DNA from: Tubiluchus corallicola
Lineage: Eukaryota > Priapulida > Priapulimorpha > Priapulimorphida > Tubiluchidae
Length of the DNA stretch: 44,157 nucleotides
Direction: 5' to 3'
Assembly: GCA_030141605.1 (NCBI GenBank)
Contig: JAQGDQ010000719.1
Span: forward strand, 1 to 44,157
The position numbers and the translations under genes were made by a program. The notes under the pieces are model-generated. The model searched no databases. It saw only the letters and a list, made by a program, of their open reading frames with translations, and had not been told where the DNA came from. Of this stretch, positions 34,513 to 44,157 are shown piece by piece. Each line of letters starts with the position of its first letter. Position 1 is the stretch's first letter.

Positions 34513-36959
34513 ACTTTTTCGTGTTTTTTTGAACAGTTTTGTCTCAAATTCAGCAGCTATGGTTTCGTTCCATCATGACAAAGGTCACTTTGACTTTTCT
34601 ACTAATTTCGACAAGCCATGCACTTCCATTTTGAACATACGTTCGCCCAGCGTTTAATAAAATTTTCTACCCTGAGTAAGCCTCGCCGCCTCACCACTTT
34701 CCTGTTTTACATTTCCCTGTATATACAGGCTGAATAGACAAATCGCACGATAAACCCCCTCACACGTGGCCCAGCCTCGAAAAACTTGAGGGTTGACAGC
34801 CAAAACGACATAAAATACATAGGCAAACCGGGAAAAGCGCGAAGAATGCATGCATGCTTGATGGCAATTATTCCAGAAAATATATCATGGCTATGTACTT
34901 ACCGAGTCATTTCACTCAAAGATATGTGCACTGTGTCAAGATTTTGCGTAAAAGATTAAACGTTGTTATCCTACGACCAAAACACTGGGCCTTAATGGAA
35001 AATATCAATACCCCTATGCATTTGTTGCGACTTTTTTAATTATACTGCAATAAAATTAGTTCTTACAATGTCTTGAGCAAATTAAAGTTATACGTGATCA
35101 GGCAAAAACACTTATGTAAACAATATGGTTTAAGCAACATTTGTAAATTAATTACCTCAGACAAACATTGTGAATAATTAATTAAGAAGTCTGCTAAATA
35201 CTGGACGTTCAACTTTAACAAATATTAATGCTATTTTATAGCGTGAAGTAGTACAAGGAAAGCTCTTGTAACAGCACAAAAATATAAATTAAAAAATTGA
35301 AAACAAATTACCTTGGGATAGATAGGGATTTTCATCATTTGAAATGGTTCAGCTGATGTTGTCTCCCAAACTTGGACAGCTTTGATCCAGTATCTTGTGT
35401 GTTAAATTTTTTTTCGTTTGTTTGGAACTACTTATGAATCCGACTCTTTCTAACCTTTCCAGGCACTAGACATCTGCATTACTATTACCCAAGCACAATG
35501 TTTCACCTCTATATCTCTGTCTTACTGCCAAACAAATTTCTCTTACAGAACTCTTGTATGGCTGAATGAAATAAAAATAAAAATAATAATAATAATATAA
35601 TTAACAATATACAACATTTAATCGTGAATTATACTGCACTGAAACGGGGTGAAGAAAGACAAAGGAGTCACCTAGCAGCCACTTCTTTTTATGCGACATT
35701 AATATTAGTTTGATTAATTGTATGACACTAGTAGCAGCTTGTTGCGAGACTTAATAAACATAAGTATAATAAATATAAGTACATGTGGTATTAATTTAAT
35801 TGTTAAAGAAAACTGTGCATCGAAATTACAAAACGTAAAAATAATATTAATAGCAATAATAACCATCAGAATATCAAAATAGCAAAATATAATCTTATGT
35901 CAAGATCAGAAGATATTTGCCTTAAAAATAAATAATATACCCAATGTATTAATGCGAAAATTTAGGATAGAAGAATATATGAATCAATAACAGTCGCAGT
36001 AACATTTGTAATACATTAGCAAAATAAAATTAATACTTGCCCTCCTGCAATAATCAACAAAATATAAACAAGTAAGTGTGAAATAATCAAAATAAACCAT
36101 TCGTCAAAATAATCAAATATTTACAAAAGAAGAAAATCATTATGATTTATGACATATGACATGCCTCTATGACATGCATCTGACACGTTGGAACTTCAGT
36201 AGTACCTGAATAACAATACAATATCATGACCTATTTTTACAGTACCTACAGAATAATATTTATGCCTGATTTACTTCTTTTAGTTCGTCTCGAGTTACTA
36301 TTTATAGTCCATATAGCTATTTTATCATTGTCAATCTGGGAGGTTTGCATATGGTTCCTAGAACAAATTCAATGTACTTTTCTGATATCATCCTAAGAGA
36401 ATCCAGAGAATACTCCCGCAGTTTACTTTCATGTCTGTGAGTAGTTTTTGTTATAAAGCAGTAGCCGGTATGACAAGACAAAACGAGAGCTGACTGATGT
36501 TTGCCGGTCTGTGTATTAACAATCTCCTCCGCTCATTTAGTCTGCAAGTTTATGAAAAGTTGGCAGCGTTTCAAAAAGCAGTTTACCTAAGTTGGCAGTG
36601 TGTCAAAAAGTGGGTTTCTTAATTGGTCATGTTTTAAGAAGCAGTTTACTTTTTATAGCTTCTCAGCTTAGCTCATTTGTTTATCCTAACTATTCGGTAT
36701 ACCTACAGCAACTTTTTAAAAAAGCTTAACTAGTTTTAAATGTTAACTCATTTAAATCGGTACGATTGTAGAAGCTTGTTAACGTTCCCAGAAATGGTTT
36801 GTTCAGCTCACTTACTTAGGTAGCTCAAGTTTGTCCACTCAATGCAGTAAAATTCAGTGATTTCAATATAGCACTCAGACTGACTAGTGGAGCCTTTCAA
36901 TTTCCACTACAGAAAATCGGTTCCTGGCTCTTTATATGCATATTTGTTTTTTTACAGAC
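34513..36959. other. Intron 2 spacer, very AT-rich
   Basis: 35040-36130 is dominated by A/T with (AAT)n-like patches near 35575-35600. No exon or repeat family recognised. Confidence 0.45.
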
Positions 36960-38310
36960 TTCAGTGGTTTTCGTAACATCACGTGACATGTGAAGCCGCG
37001 TTTTTATAAGTACTGCATTAATTTGCGCCCGTTGCCCAGGTATGATATATCTCAGAATAAACGCAGAACGTATTATTTGCTGTAATTATCTTATAAATTT
37101 TTAATAGTCGGTGCTAAATTACAACCGTAATTTTCTTCTAGCCGTGTGCTATTGCGGTATCAGTTATTGTCATCCAAGCGTATATAAAAATGCTACCACG
37201 TGATCGTTCAGATCACGTGTCCAGGAGCTGCAGCAGCATTTAATAGTACCATAATGACTATCATCAGTGGCTACACGTCTGTACGTTCGTAATCAATACT
37301 CATTCTGCAGTGGTTGCAGCTCCCATACCTGCTTGAAAAGCATTGATCGTCCAGAGAGCTTCAACAAAAATGGAGACATGATATTTCTGTAATCTCGACT
37401 GTCACGTGTCCGCCACTGGGGGCGCGTTATATGCCATAAAGAGGAATATTCATCTAGTCAGAGATTTTGTCACTGATTCTAGATCAACAGACTGTAGGGA
37501 ATTCTGTCTTGTCAAAGTCGGTTTGGACTGCTTTTAGTGAGCTTTAACGGCCACGAATCTTGTTAATATTCTGGATCTTCCGAATTCATGTACGCAATGA
37601 TACCAGATAGGTTTTTTAATAGTTGATGAAAAATCGAAGAGATGTCTTGTAGATCTTTGTTAAGTAGATTTAGTATTAATTAATGATTATGTGACCGAAG
37701 TTAACCAACACCGGGGCTAATCAGGGAATGGATAATGACCGTTCAGTCTATTACTTGTTCTGGGTGATTTCAGTCACTGTACAGGTTCTGCTTAATTAAT
37801 TACGGGGGAATGGCGGATGTCTACATTATTGAACGTGGCACCTCTACAGGTTCAGTGGCTTATCCTAGAGATTTAGCCTTGACAGTGAGCTAGATGCAGT
37901 CAAGCCACGCACAGCAAGGTTAAGTAGACCTGCTATTAGATGCTGGGCTCTAGCTTGCAAAGAGGCGGACTGGGCAAAAGAGCCATGACTGGACGACCAT
38001 CATTCATTAAGTGATATTATATCGTAGCCTCTGGTGTAGCTCTAGGCCCTGCGTCAAAGATCTATTCTTTCTCTTGAGTGTACTCGTGTGTTAACTTTAA
38101 CTCATACGTCTATTTATAATTACCTGTTGATTAGAGCTGCCTCTGCATTACAGTTTATGTGTTATCATGTGTAGCGTGGTCGATAAATCAGCTTGATCCT
38201 TCTTTCAGCTTTTCCTTTGTTTGGTAATTCGTATCTCATGCAGATCTAGCTCTCAGCTGTCTGTAACAACACGTCTTTGTTCACACACACACACACACGT
38301 GTCACGTGGT
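36960..38310. promoter_or_regulatory. E-box (CACGTG) cluster in intron 2, candidate enhancer
   Basis: Six CACGTG hexamers fall in 1.35 kb: 36980, 37197, 37214, 37403, 38296 and 38303. I count six in the rest of the window. A TATATAAAAA sits at 37181-37190. The segment is less AT-rich than its surroundings. CACGTG is bound by bHLH-ZIP factors (USF, MITF/TFE, MYC/MAX, CLOCK types). Enhancer function is inference, and an alternative promoter is possible. Confidence 0.35.
37197..37219. promoter_or_regulatory. Palindromic E-box pair
   Basis: CACGTGATC, five spacer bases, GATCACGTG: perfect 9-bp arms with E-box centres 17 bp apart. It lies just downstream of a TATA-like sequence. Confidence 0.5.
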
Positions 38311-39787
38311 CGTGTGTTGGTTGCGCACATTTTCATATTGCGCAGAGACAGCCCCGATATATAACGACTTAACAGACAATGTCGGTGATGAATTTTGGAT
38401 TTAAACAGTTTATTGCGTGCTAGCCAGCTGAATACAATGGTTATAATCAATAGGTCTATGTGTGACCATACATTTTGTGATGAATTGTGCAATAACTGAG
38501 CCCATTAGGCGTAAAAATGGTGTCGTGATGTTTTTTCCTCTATTACAAGTTATTAAATTCAGACTCAGAATTGTATGATCAGACAGTATCATTAAAAAAT
38601 GCTAAATCGGTACTTACCTAACCCTATAATATCTGTATCAGGAAACCCGACGTATATATATAGTGACTGCTTGGTTTTAACAAACTGGTCGCATTTGCTA
38701 TGCGCGTACAACTCATTGTCCACAAACAGCTTTTAGCGGTCATCCTAGCCTGCCTGCCATAGTGCTCTAATTCTAAAGCCTGCCTCTTTTGAATTATTTA
38801 GCGCGCCCTGGTAAGCTTTAAAAATTAATGCGTATTTGTAACAGGTACTTAGCAGATGATTATATACTTCAACGCTGTTATACAACAGATCAAAAGCAGC
38901 TATAGACTATAGTACGTACATAATTTATGCCAGCGATTACGCTTCCTTAATATTAAATGCTTCAAGCACACTTATTGTGTTCTACTGCATCTTTTATTAT
39001 ACATCTATGCATCTTAGTTGGCTGAATCACATGTTAAAGAATTCTTAATTTTTTAATACTGCATGAATACTGGAGTGTATTTTGCTTAGACAAGCAAGAG
39101 GAATAGGCAAATAATGGTTTTGAGAATAATTTGATGCAATACTTTGCAACCGAAATTAAGAAGCCAACGGCTGGCCAGTAAACGAATAGGTGACAGCCCA
39201 GATTCAACACTGATTTTGGGTAGTTCCATTCGTCACACCGATTCTAGCTATTTACTTATTTGACATCACATCCGAATATGTCTGCTCGGCGTCCAATAAT
39301 CTTATAGGACTATCTTTTCTCAATAAGGAGCTAAATTACGATCCTACCCCAACACTAAATAGGCCTGCCAGTGAGTTCTGCTTTCCAGCTTGTAGGGTTC
39401 CAAATGATCTCTAAATAGGCTCTGACATAATATCATGTTATGCTGTGCTTGGGCCGACTAAATCCGAAATGAGGCCGAACTTACTGCTTGGCTTTTTTTC
39501 CGTAAGTGAAAGACAACATTAAATGTATTTTTCTTCATCATCGCATTTTTTCTTCTTTTTTTCACGTTTTTTCACATTATTTTTTATTTCCTCTAGTTGC
39601 ATTGAGTTAGATTATCTGAAGATATCATTTTTATTATAACAGAAAAATTAAATACATAAATCTAACGCAGCTAGACGAACTACGTCAAGGATTCTCAATT
39701 TCAGGAGATCCCTGAAAGGGGCATCTTGGATTTATAAGTGGGGAACTAGGGGCTCAGATTGGTAGGGTCCTTTTATTAGAACATCGT
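38311..39787. other. Intron 2 spacer
   Basis: Nothing recognised. Confidence 0.4.
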
Positions 39788-39925
39788 TGTTATCAACGTC
39801 ACCATCATCAATCAGTGTTACTGTCATCAAACTAATCTTCAAAAATATCGTCGTTTTCATAGTTGTTATTGTCGTCGTCATCTTCGCCATCACCTTTATC
39901 ATCATCAACATCATCATCATTGTTA
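39788..39925. repeat. Impure (ATC/GTC/GTT)n trinucleotide tract
   Basis: Degenerate trinucleotide repeat; the hydrophobic frame across it is an artefact. Confidence 0.85.
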
Positions 39926-40228
39926 TCCTGGCACTTTTCTTCTCCATTGTCCCTTTTCTTTTCGTCCTTTCATGCTTTTATATGTTTTTGTCTTCGCCTT
40001 AGTGTCCGTTGTCACTTTGTCTTCGATATCGTGACTCTGTAGCCATCATCTGTCGTCATAATAAAGTCACCATTCCATTATCGCTTCTATGAAAATCTCA
40101 AAGATCTTTTCTTGACATAATTTGTTCATATTACTTACTAACAAATGTACTGCGCGTGTTCTTTGCTTTCCTGAAAAATCTGTCTTTGTTACCCTCCGGT
40201 AGGATTTAATCCTCAGTGAACCTGGCAG

Positions 40229-40242
40229 GTATCCATGGAAAC
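40229..40242. promoter_or_regulatory. RFX X-box-like site GTATCCATGGAAAC
   Basis: Nearly palindromic X-box; one base differs from GTTNCC-NN-GGNAAC. Confidence 0.35.
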
Positions 40243-40896
40243 GACGCAAACAGGTAATAGGAGATGAGTCATCCTAACTTGATGATCCTTCAAGACGCGT
40301 TACTGTTCTGCCGTGCGTTGTAATAAAGTAGCATTATTGAAGCTGCTACAGTCAACCAAATTAGAGTTGAGTAAAGTATGGCTTCAGCGTTATGGATGGT
40401 GAATACCTGCTAATGCAAATTTAGATTCTGCATAAAAATTTCAGAAATAATCTTATAAAATAACTGCAATACTGTCTATCATCAAAATATCAATTCTAAG
40501 AAGGTACTACAGAGTGACAATAAATGACAGGCCCGTCATCTTCTAGACTGACCTGCTATCTATCACAAGTTATCACATGCTATCTATCACTATCATAAAT
40601 TAAGTCATTTTATTATTTTTATCTTTATATTATAACTTATTTAATCTACTTTTCTAATTTTTGTCACTATTTATTGTCAATTAAGTTCTTGTAGAAATCA
40701 GTCATTACATCAGTCCCAAAAGCTATTATAAATCGCACCCGTTGAATAATGCTAATCATGGCAGTTCCAGACATTAAAATAAATTTTCTTTACACGAACT
40801 TAACTGCTGTTTCTCATAGCTTTTCTCGAGGCGAAAATTGCCTAGTTTAACTCAAGGGGATAGTAATTTTTATGATAATCATCAATTTACACCAAG
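40243..40896. other. Intron 2 spacer
   Basis: Short CTATC repeats near 40553-40595; otherwise nothing recognised. Confidence 0.4.
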
Positions 40897-40977
40897 ATAA
40901 ATAATGATAATAATAATGATAAGAAGAAGAAGATGATGATATTGTTGAAAAAGATGAAGATGAAGAAGAAGAATAGT
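40897..40977. repeat. Mixed (GAT/AAT/GAA)n tract
   Basis: Purine-rich trinucleotide repeats in succession (AAT, GAA, GAT, GAA). Confidence 0.88.
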
Positions 40978-41027
40978 AATATCTTTCATCACATGTAGGT
41001 GGAAAGACAGTGAAAACATCACTGATA

Positions 41028-41195
41028 CAATGAATGAACAAATGAATGAAAGAATGGATAAGCGAACGAACGAAGGAATGTGTGCTTTCACTCATCTGAG
41101 TCGTACGAGAATTAAACTAGTAAATAATGAATAAATGAACGAACGAACGAGTGTATAAATCAACGAATGACTAGATGAATAAATAAATAACAGCA
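41028..41195. repeat. Degenerate (GAAT/GAAC/AAAT)n tetranucleotide tract
   Basis: Tetranucleotide units related to AATG and AACG, interrupted by short unique pieces. Part of a microsatellite-rich kilobase. Confidence 0.85.
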
Positions 41196-41893
41196 CGCAC
41201 AATCAAATCATAAACAAATAAGCGAAGAGAACCAATCGACAGGCTGAAGCGAACAAAAGCATCAAATCTTAGAACTTTATGACATGTTTAGATTCCTCAA
41301 ATTAGACACAGTCAGCGAAATTTGGACAAACACTGAGAGCTAATCAGTTAAACATTTGTTTGTATAAGAATCGACGCCATATGGCTTCCAAGCCCAAGTT
41401 GTAGAGTTTGGTATAGAAGTAAAGAACTTGATCCTGTAGTCAACGTTCAGTGCTTTAAAGGCTAAATCCTAGATAATCTTGAGAAAATATAATCATTCCT
41501 TATGTGGCATTAACCACCAAGTCGTTACTAGCTGAGTGTAAGTGGCTTCCAAGGTTTCCTTAAATTTTGCCATCAGGACTGATGACATTCGCACAATCTT
41601 TTTTCGTGTAATTTTCAATATTAGTTTATTTTTTCACGCTCGCACTTTGTCTAGTTGTTCCTCGCCATTTTCCCAAACAATGGTGATTTGCATTAGCCCA
41701 TAAATTATTCACGGAATTAGTTATTGTGCGCTATTCCGAGTAAAATACTTCAAGTCTGTTGTGTCCAGGCGGATGCAATGCAAAATAGCTCAGAACATGA
41801 CACGTTAGCTTTCATTTATCATTTATGCTTACAGAGGCATGCAAGTTTGTAAAACGAGGGAGAGAGAAAGGAGGAGAAAAGGCGATAGATGAG
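41196..41893. other. Intron 2 spacer between microsatellites
   Basis: Nothing recognised; a purine-rich lead-in to the GGAT tract starts near 41855. Confidence 0.4.
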
Positions 41894-42016
41894 TGGATGG
41901 ATGGATGGATGGATGGATGGATGGATGGATGGATGGATGGATGGATGGATGGATGGATGGATGGATGGATGGATGGATGGACGGATGGACAGAAAAACGG
42001 ACGGACGGACGAACGA
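41894..42016. repeat. (GGAT)n with (GGAC)n tail
   Basis: About 24 GGAT units run to about 41990, grading into GGAC/GAAC units to about 42016. Long Trp-Met-Asp-Gly or His-Pro-Ser-Ile frames over it are artefacts. Confidence 0.97.
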
Positions 42017-42829
42017 TTAGACAGGCAGACAAGCATATAGAGTAGGACGTAGGGAGGAAGGCGAGAAAGAAAGAGAAAGAAAAATTCCAAAGCTGTAATT
42101 GGAAGCGAAATTTTGCTTCTAGTATTTTATGAGCGTTGTGTGAAGGGCAGATGCGCAGTAACGGGGACCCATTTGTGCTAGTTTTGTTCTCTTGCTATTA
42201 AGTATTAGGTATTTATTTTTAACGCACTTGTTCGTAATATTACAAAATGATAAGTTGGTAAAAGGATTTATTTCAGTTTTTTGCCTGCACGTTACATTCA
42301 GATCCAGAACTCTCTTCTAAATATCTTGGAAAACGAAAAAATTAATACCGTAGCAGGTACAAGATACACTAACAGTGCATAGTTGAGTAAATCAAGCAAA
42401 AAAAACGAAATTGAAATTAATATTTTGCATAACATTTTGACCTTTGAAAACAGTATTACCATTAGTAACACGTCGTCCGACGTTGCCACAAATTGTCAAT
42501 AATAATGTGAGCTAGAATGGCATACAAACTGAACAAAATGAATATAACTATAACTTATTTCAAGACATTAATAGCTAAGACTATTAGACTTGAAATTTTT
42601 TGTAACCTTGTTTCGTATATTATGAGTTACCTGACTTGAAAATATTGTTGAAATGATTTTACGTACAGTGCACAACTGTGCACTTGTACGATATGCTTAA
42701 AGAGTTTAAGAAAAAACTCGGCATTCCATTCTTACAAACAAAACCCTTAATAAATAATTTTCACAAATATAAATTGCTCTAAAGAAGTCTTGACTCAGCA
42801 AGCTTCCAACGCATTATAAGGATGAAACG
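42017..42829. other. Intron 2 spacer
   Basis: Nothing recognised. Confidence 0.4.
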
Positions 42830-42843
42830 GTTACCATGGAAAC
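42830..42843. promoter_or_regulatory. RFX X-box-like site GTTACCATGGAAAC
   Basis: Exact match to GTTNCC-NN-GGNAAC, in apparently unique sequence about 0.7 kb upstream of exon 3 and 117 bp before the 30-bp palindrome. Confidence 0.45.
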
Positions 42844-42959
42844 TAACATAAGGTGAAATCGTCGTGTGCATTAATGAGAGAAGCCACCTAAGCGCTATAC
42901 CTATGTGTTCTACAAGGTAAAATCATGCAGAAGCGAGAAAAAGGTGTTGTAAAGCCGTT

Positions 42960-42989
42960 CTAGTTAACCAGTGTTCACTGGTTAACTAG
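42960..42989. repeat. 30-bp palindrome, 14-bp perfect arms
   Basis: CTAGTTAACCAGTG (42960-42973), TT, then its exact reverse complement. It could extrude a hairpin in DNA or RNA, or be a symmetric protein-binding site. It lies 528 bp upstream of exon 3. Confidence 0.9.
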
Positions 42990-43517
42990 CGTGCTGTTCC
43001 CAAAGCTCGCCGGTTTTAGGTTAATTTGCCCGAACTATATTTTGCAAACTCACTTGTTGTCAGCCAAGAAATCGCCGAATTCACTTTCCCAACACAGAAA
43101 TCCGTACATAAGGATAGATACGCTTCTAGAGTTGTGAAAACTCGCACCTAAAATCATTGCAGCGCCAATTTTTTTAAGCAACCCAAGCTTACATAAACAA
43201 CAATGTACCAAAAACACAAATAAGCCATTGTCAAATATTTAGATCTGGACATGGCGTTTCTATACTTTTAGTCGCAACACCAACTCTAAAAGCAGTCATG
43301 CTGCAGATGATATTGGCGTAAAATACAAATAATTGATTATGTTTTCGCCTTGAAAGAAGCGTTTATTGACTCTTAATTAGTTTATTAATTAATTATAATA
43401 TTAATATTGGCGATTGACATCTTTCAACATTATCACTGGTTAGACGTTTTCACGGTTGAACGGTTTCTAGATGTAAATTTCGCATTTTTTGTCTATAAAT
43501 TGACTAACGTTTTGCAG
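42990..43517. other. Intron 2 end, upstream of exon 3
   Basis: AT-rich. CTAAC at 43504-43508 resembles a branch site but is only about 10 nt from the acceptor, closer than usual, so the true branch point may be further upstream. Confidence 0.5.
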
Positions 43518-43695
43518 ATGAACCGTCCAATCCAAGTAAAGCCAGCTGATAGTGAAAGTCGGGCTGAAGACCGGAAGTTGTTTGTGGGCATGCTCAGTAA
43601 GCAGCAAACAGAAGAAGACGTCCGACAGCTATTCGCGCCATTCGGGGCAATAGAAGAATGCACAATATTACGGGGACCAGACGGAGCAAGCAAAG
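43518..43695 (+). CDS. CELF: CELF-type RNA-binding protein, exon 3 (RRM2 first half)
   Basis: This 178-nt exon encodes residues 104-162 plus one base. It begins [20 protein letters not shown], the RRM1-RRM2 linker. The SESR-x-EDRK form marks the CELF3/4/5/6 branch, since CELF1/2 have a longer, different linker. RRM2 RNP2 is LFVGML (124-129), then [16 protein letters not shown] and [10 protein letters not shown]. The acceptor is TAACGTTTTGCAG and the donor AAAG|GTAGGG, phase 1, at the same K|G position as exon 1. In vertebrates this stretch is, as I recall, two exons (49 + 129 nt); here they are one. The rest of RRM2, the linker and RRM3 lie beyond the window. Confidence 0.96.
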
Positions 43696-44157
43696 GTAGG
43701 GGTTTCATTTCAACAAGTAACCTTAATTGTATGACTTATTCTTCAACACTGATACCTGTTTATTATCCAAAGTATATTTGTTAGATATTCAACAATAATA
43801 TTCAAGTTTTTCATTACTCATCAGTGATGTTTTTTCGTTGTTCGACAGTAACAGGCCTACTTGTTCACTGTTTAACAGTAATGCTTGCTCATTGTATAGT
43901 AGAAATATTCTTTGTTCAACAACAATACTCGTCTATTTTTCAACTGCAGTACTTCTTTGTTATCCAAATTGATACTCATTGTTCAATAATGATACTTTTC
44001 GTTGTTCAGCAGTAGTATATTTTATTAATTTTTAACGACAATATTTATTCGTTGTTCAAAAGTAGGCTTAATACTTTTTCAGTAATACTGTTCGTTAGTC
44101 AACAGTAAAACTTTTCCATTGTTCGACAGTAATACTTTTCCATTGCTCAAATTATTA
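43696..44157 (+). other. CELF intron 3 (start)
   Basis: Phase 1, beginning GTAGGGGTTTC. No exon follows within the remaining bases. Nearly all of it is the degenerate minisatellite. Confidence 0.85.
43735..44157 (+). repeat. Degenerate 22-28-bp minisatellite
   Basis: About 17 loose units share the theme TTGTTCAACAGTAATACTT, for example near 43840, 43870, 43915, 43980, 44055 and 44120. It starts about 40 bp after the exon 3 donor and runs off the window. Most units contain UUGUU followed by a CAG-like end. Confidence 0.75.

Noticed and set aside
41812-42090. Trp-Met-Asp-Gly and His-Pro-Ser-Ile repeat proteins
   Set aside because: Translation of the (GGAT)n microsatellite in several frames.

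Overview
The window is eukaryotic, AT-rich nuclear DNA from an animal. It holds the 5' part of one recognisable gene on the + strand: a CELF/Bruno-type RNA-binding protein of the CELF3/4/5/6 (Drosophila bru3) branch. Three coding exons are visible (17873-18098, 19782-19864, 43518-43695). They encode residues 1-162: a short N-terminus, all of RRM1 and the first half of RRM2. All splice sites are GT-AG with consistent phases, and the gene runs off the right edge. Intron 1 is 1,683 bp and intron 2 is 23,653 bp. Long introns, vertebrate-type TTAGGG interstitial telomere repeats, abundant simple repeats and degraded LINE/SINE/hAT copies suggest a bilaterian with a fairly large genome. A lophotrochozoan such as a mollusc is my best guess. 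That placement is inference, because no taxon-specific gene is present.

Layout. 1-2935 is a satellite with a 108-bp monomer, carrying an internal inverted repeat, 40-bp insert variants and signs of segmental (higher-order) duplication. 2936-17340 is gene-poor upstream DNA. It contains a tRNA-Asp-like relic, a (CT)n tract, a 1,012-bp non-autonomous hAT-like transposon with an 8-bp target duplication (5957-6968), a 300-bp tRNA-derived SINE with an (ATT)n tail (8002-8301), a telomere-like array, and a 5'-truncated, dead APE-type LINE on the minus strand (about 12707-15055). 17349-17872 is the GC-richer upstream flank of the CELF gene, with a triple 57-bp repeat abutting the start codon.

Intron 2 makes up more than half of the window and has no further exon that I can support. 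It contains a perfect 94-bp tandem duplication, a diverged repeat carrying nuclear-receptor-type half sites, a LINE 3' fragment, a long (AC)n(CT)n tract, a second hAT-like end, a tRNA-Leu-like relic, a cluster of CACGTG E-boxes including a palindromic pair, several microsatellites, and a 30-bp palindrome shortly before exon 3. Intron 3 opens with a degenerate minisatellite.

No bacterial-style operon, CRISPR array, virus or defence system is present. The most interesting signals are regulatory or structural: repeated RFX X-box-like palindromes, a triple repeat bearing 3' splice-site-like ends at the CELF start, GU-rich sequence at a weak CELF donor (possible autoregulation), and the satellite's higher-order organisation.
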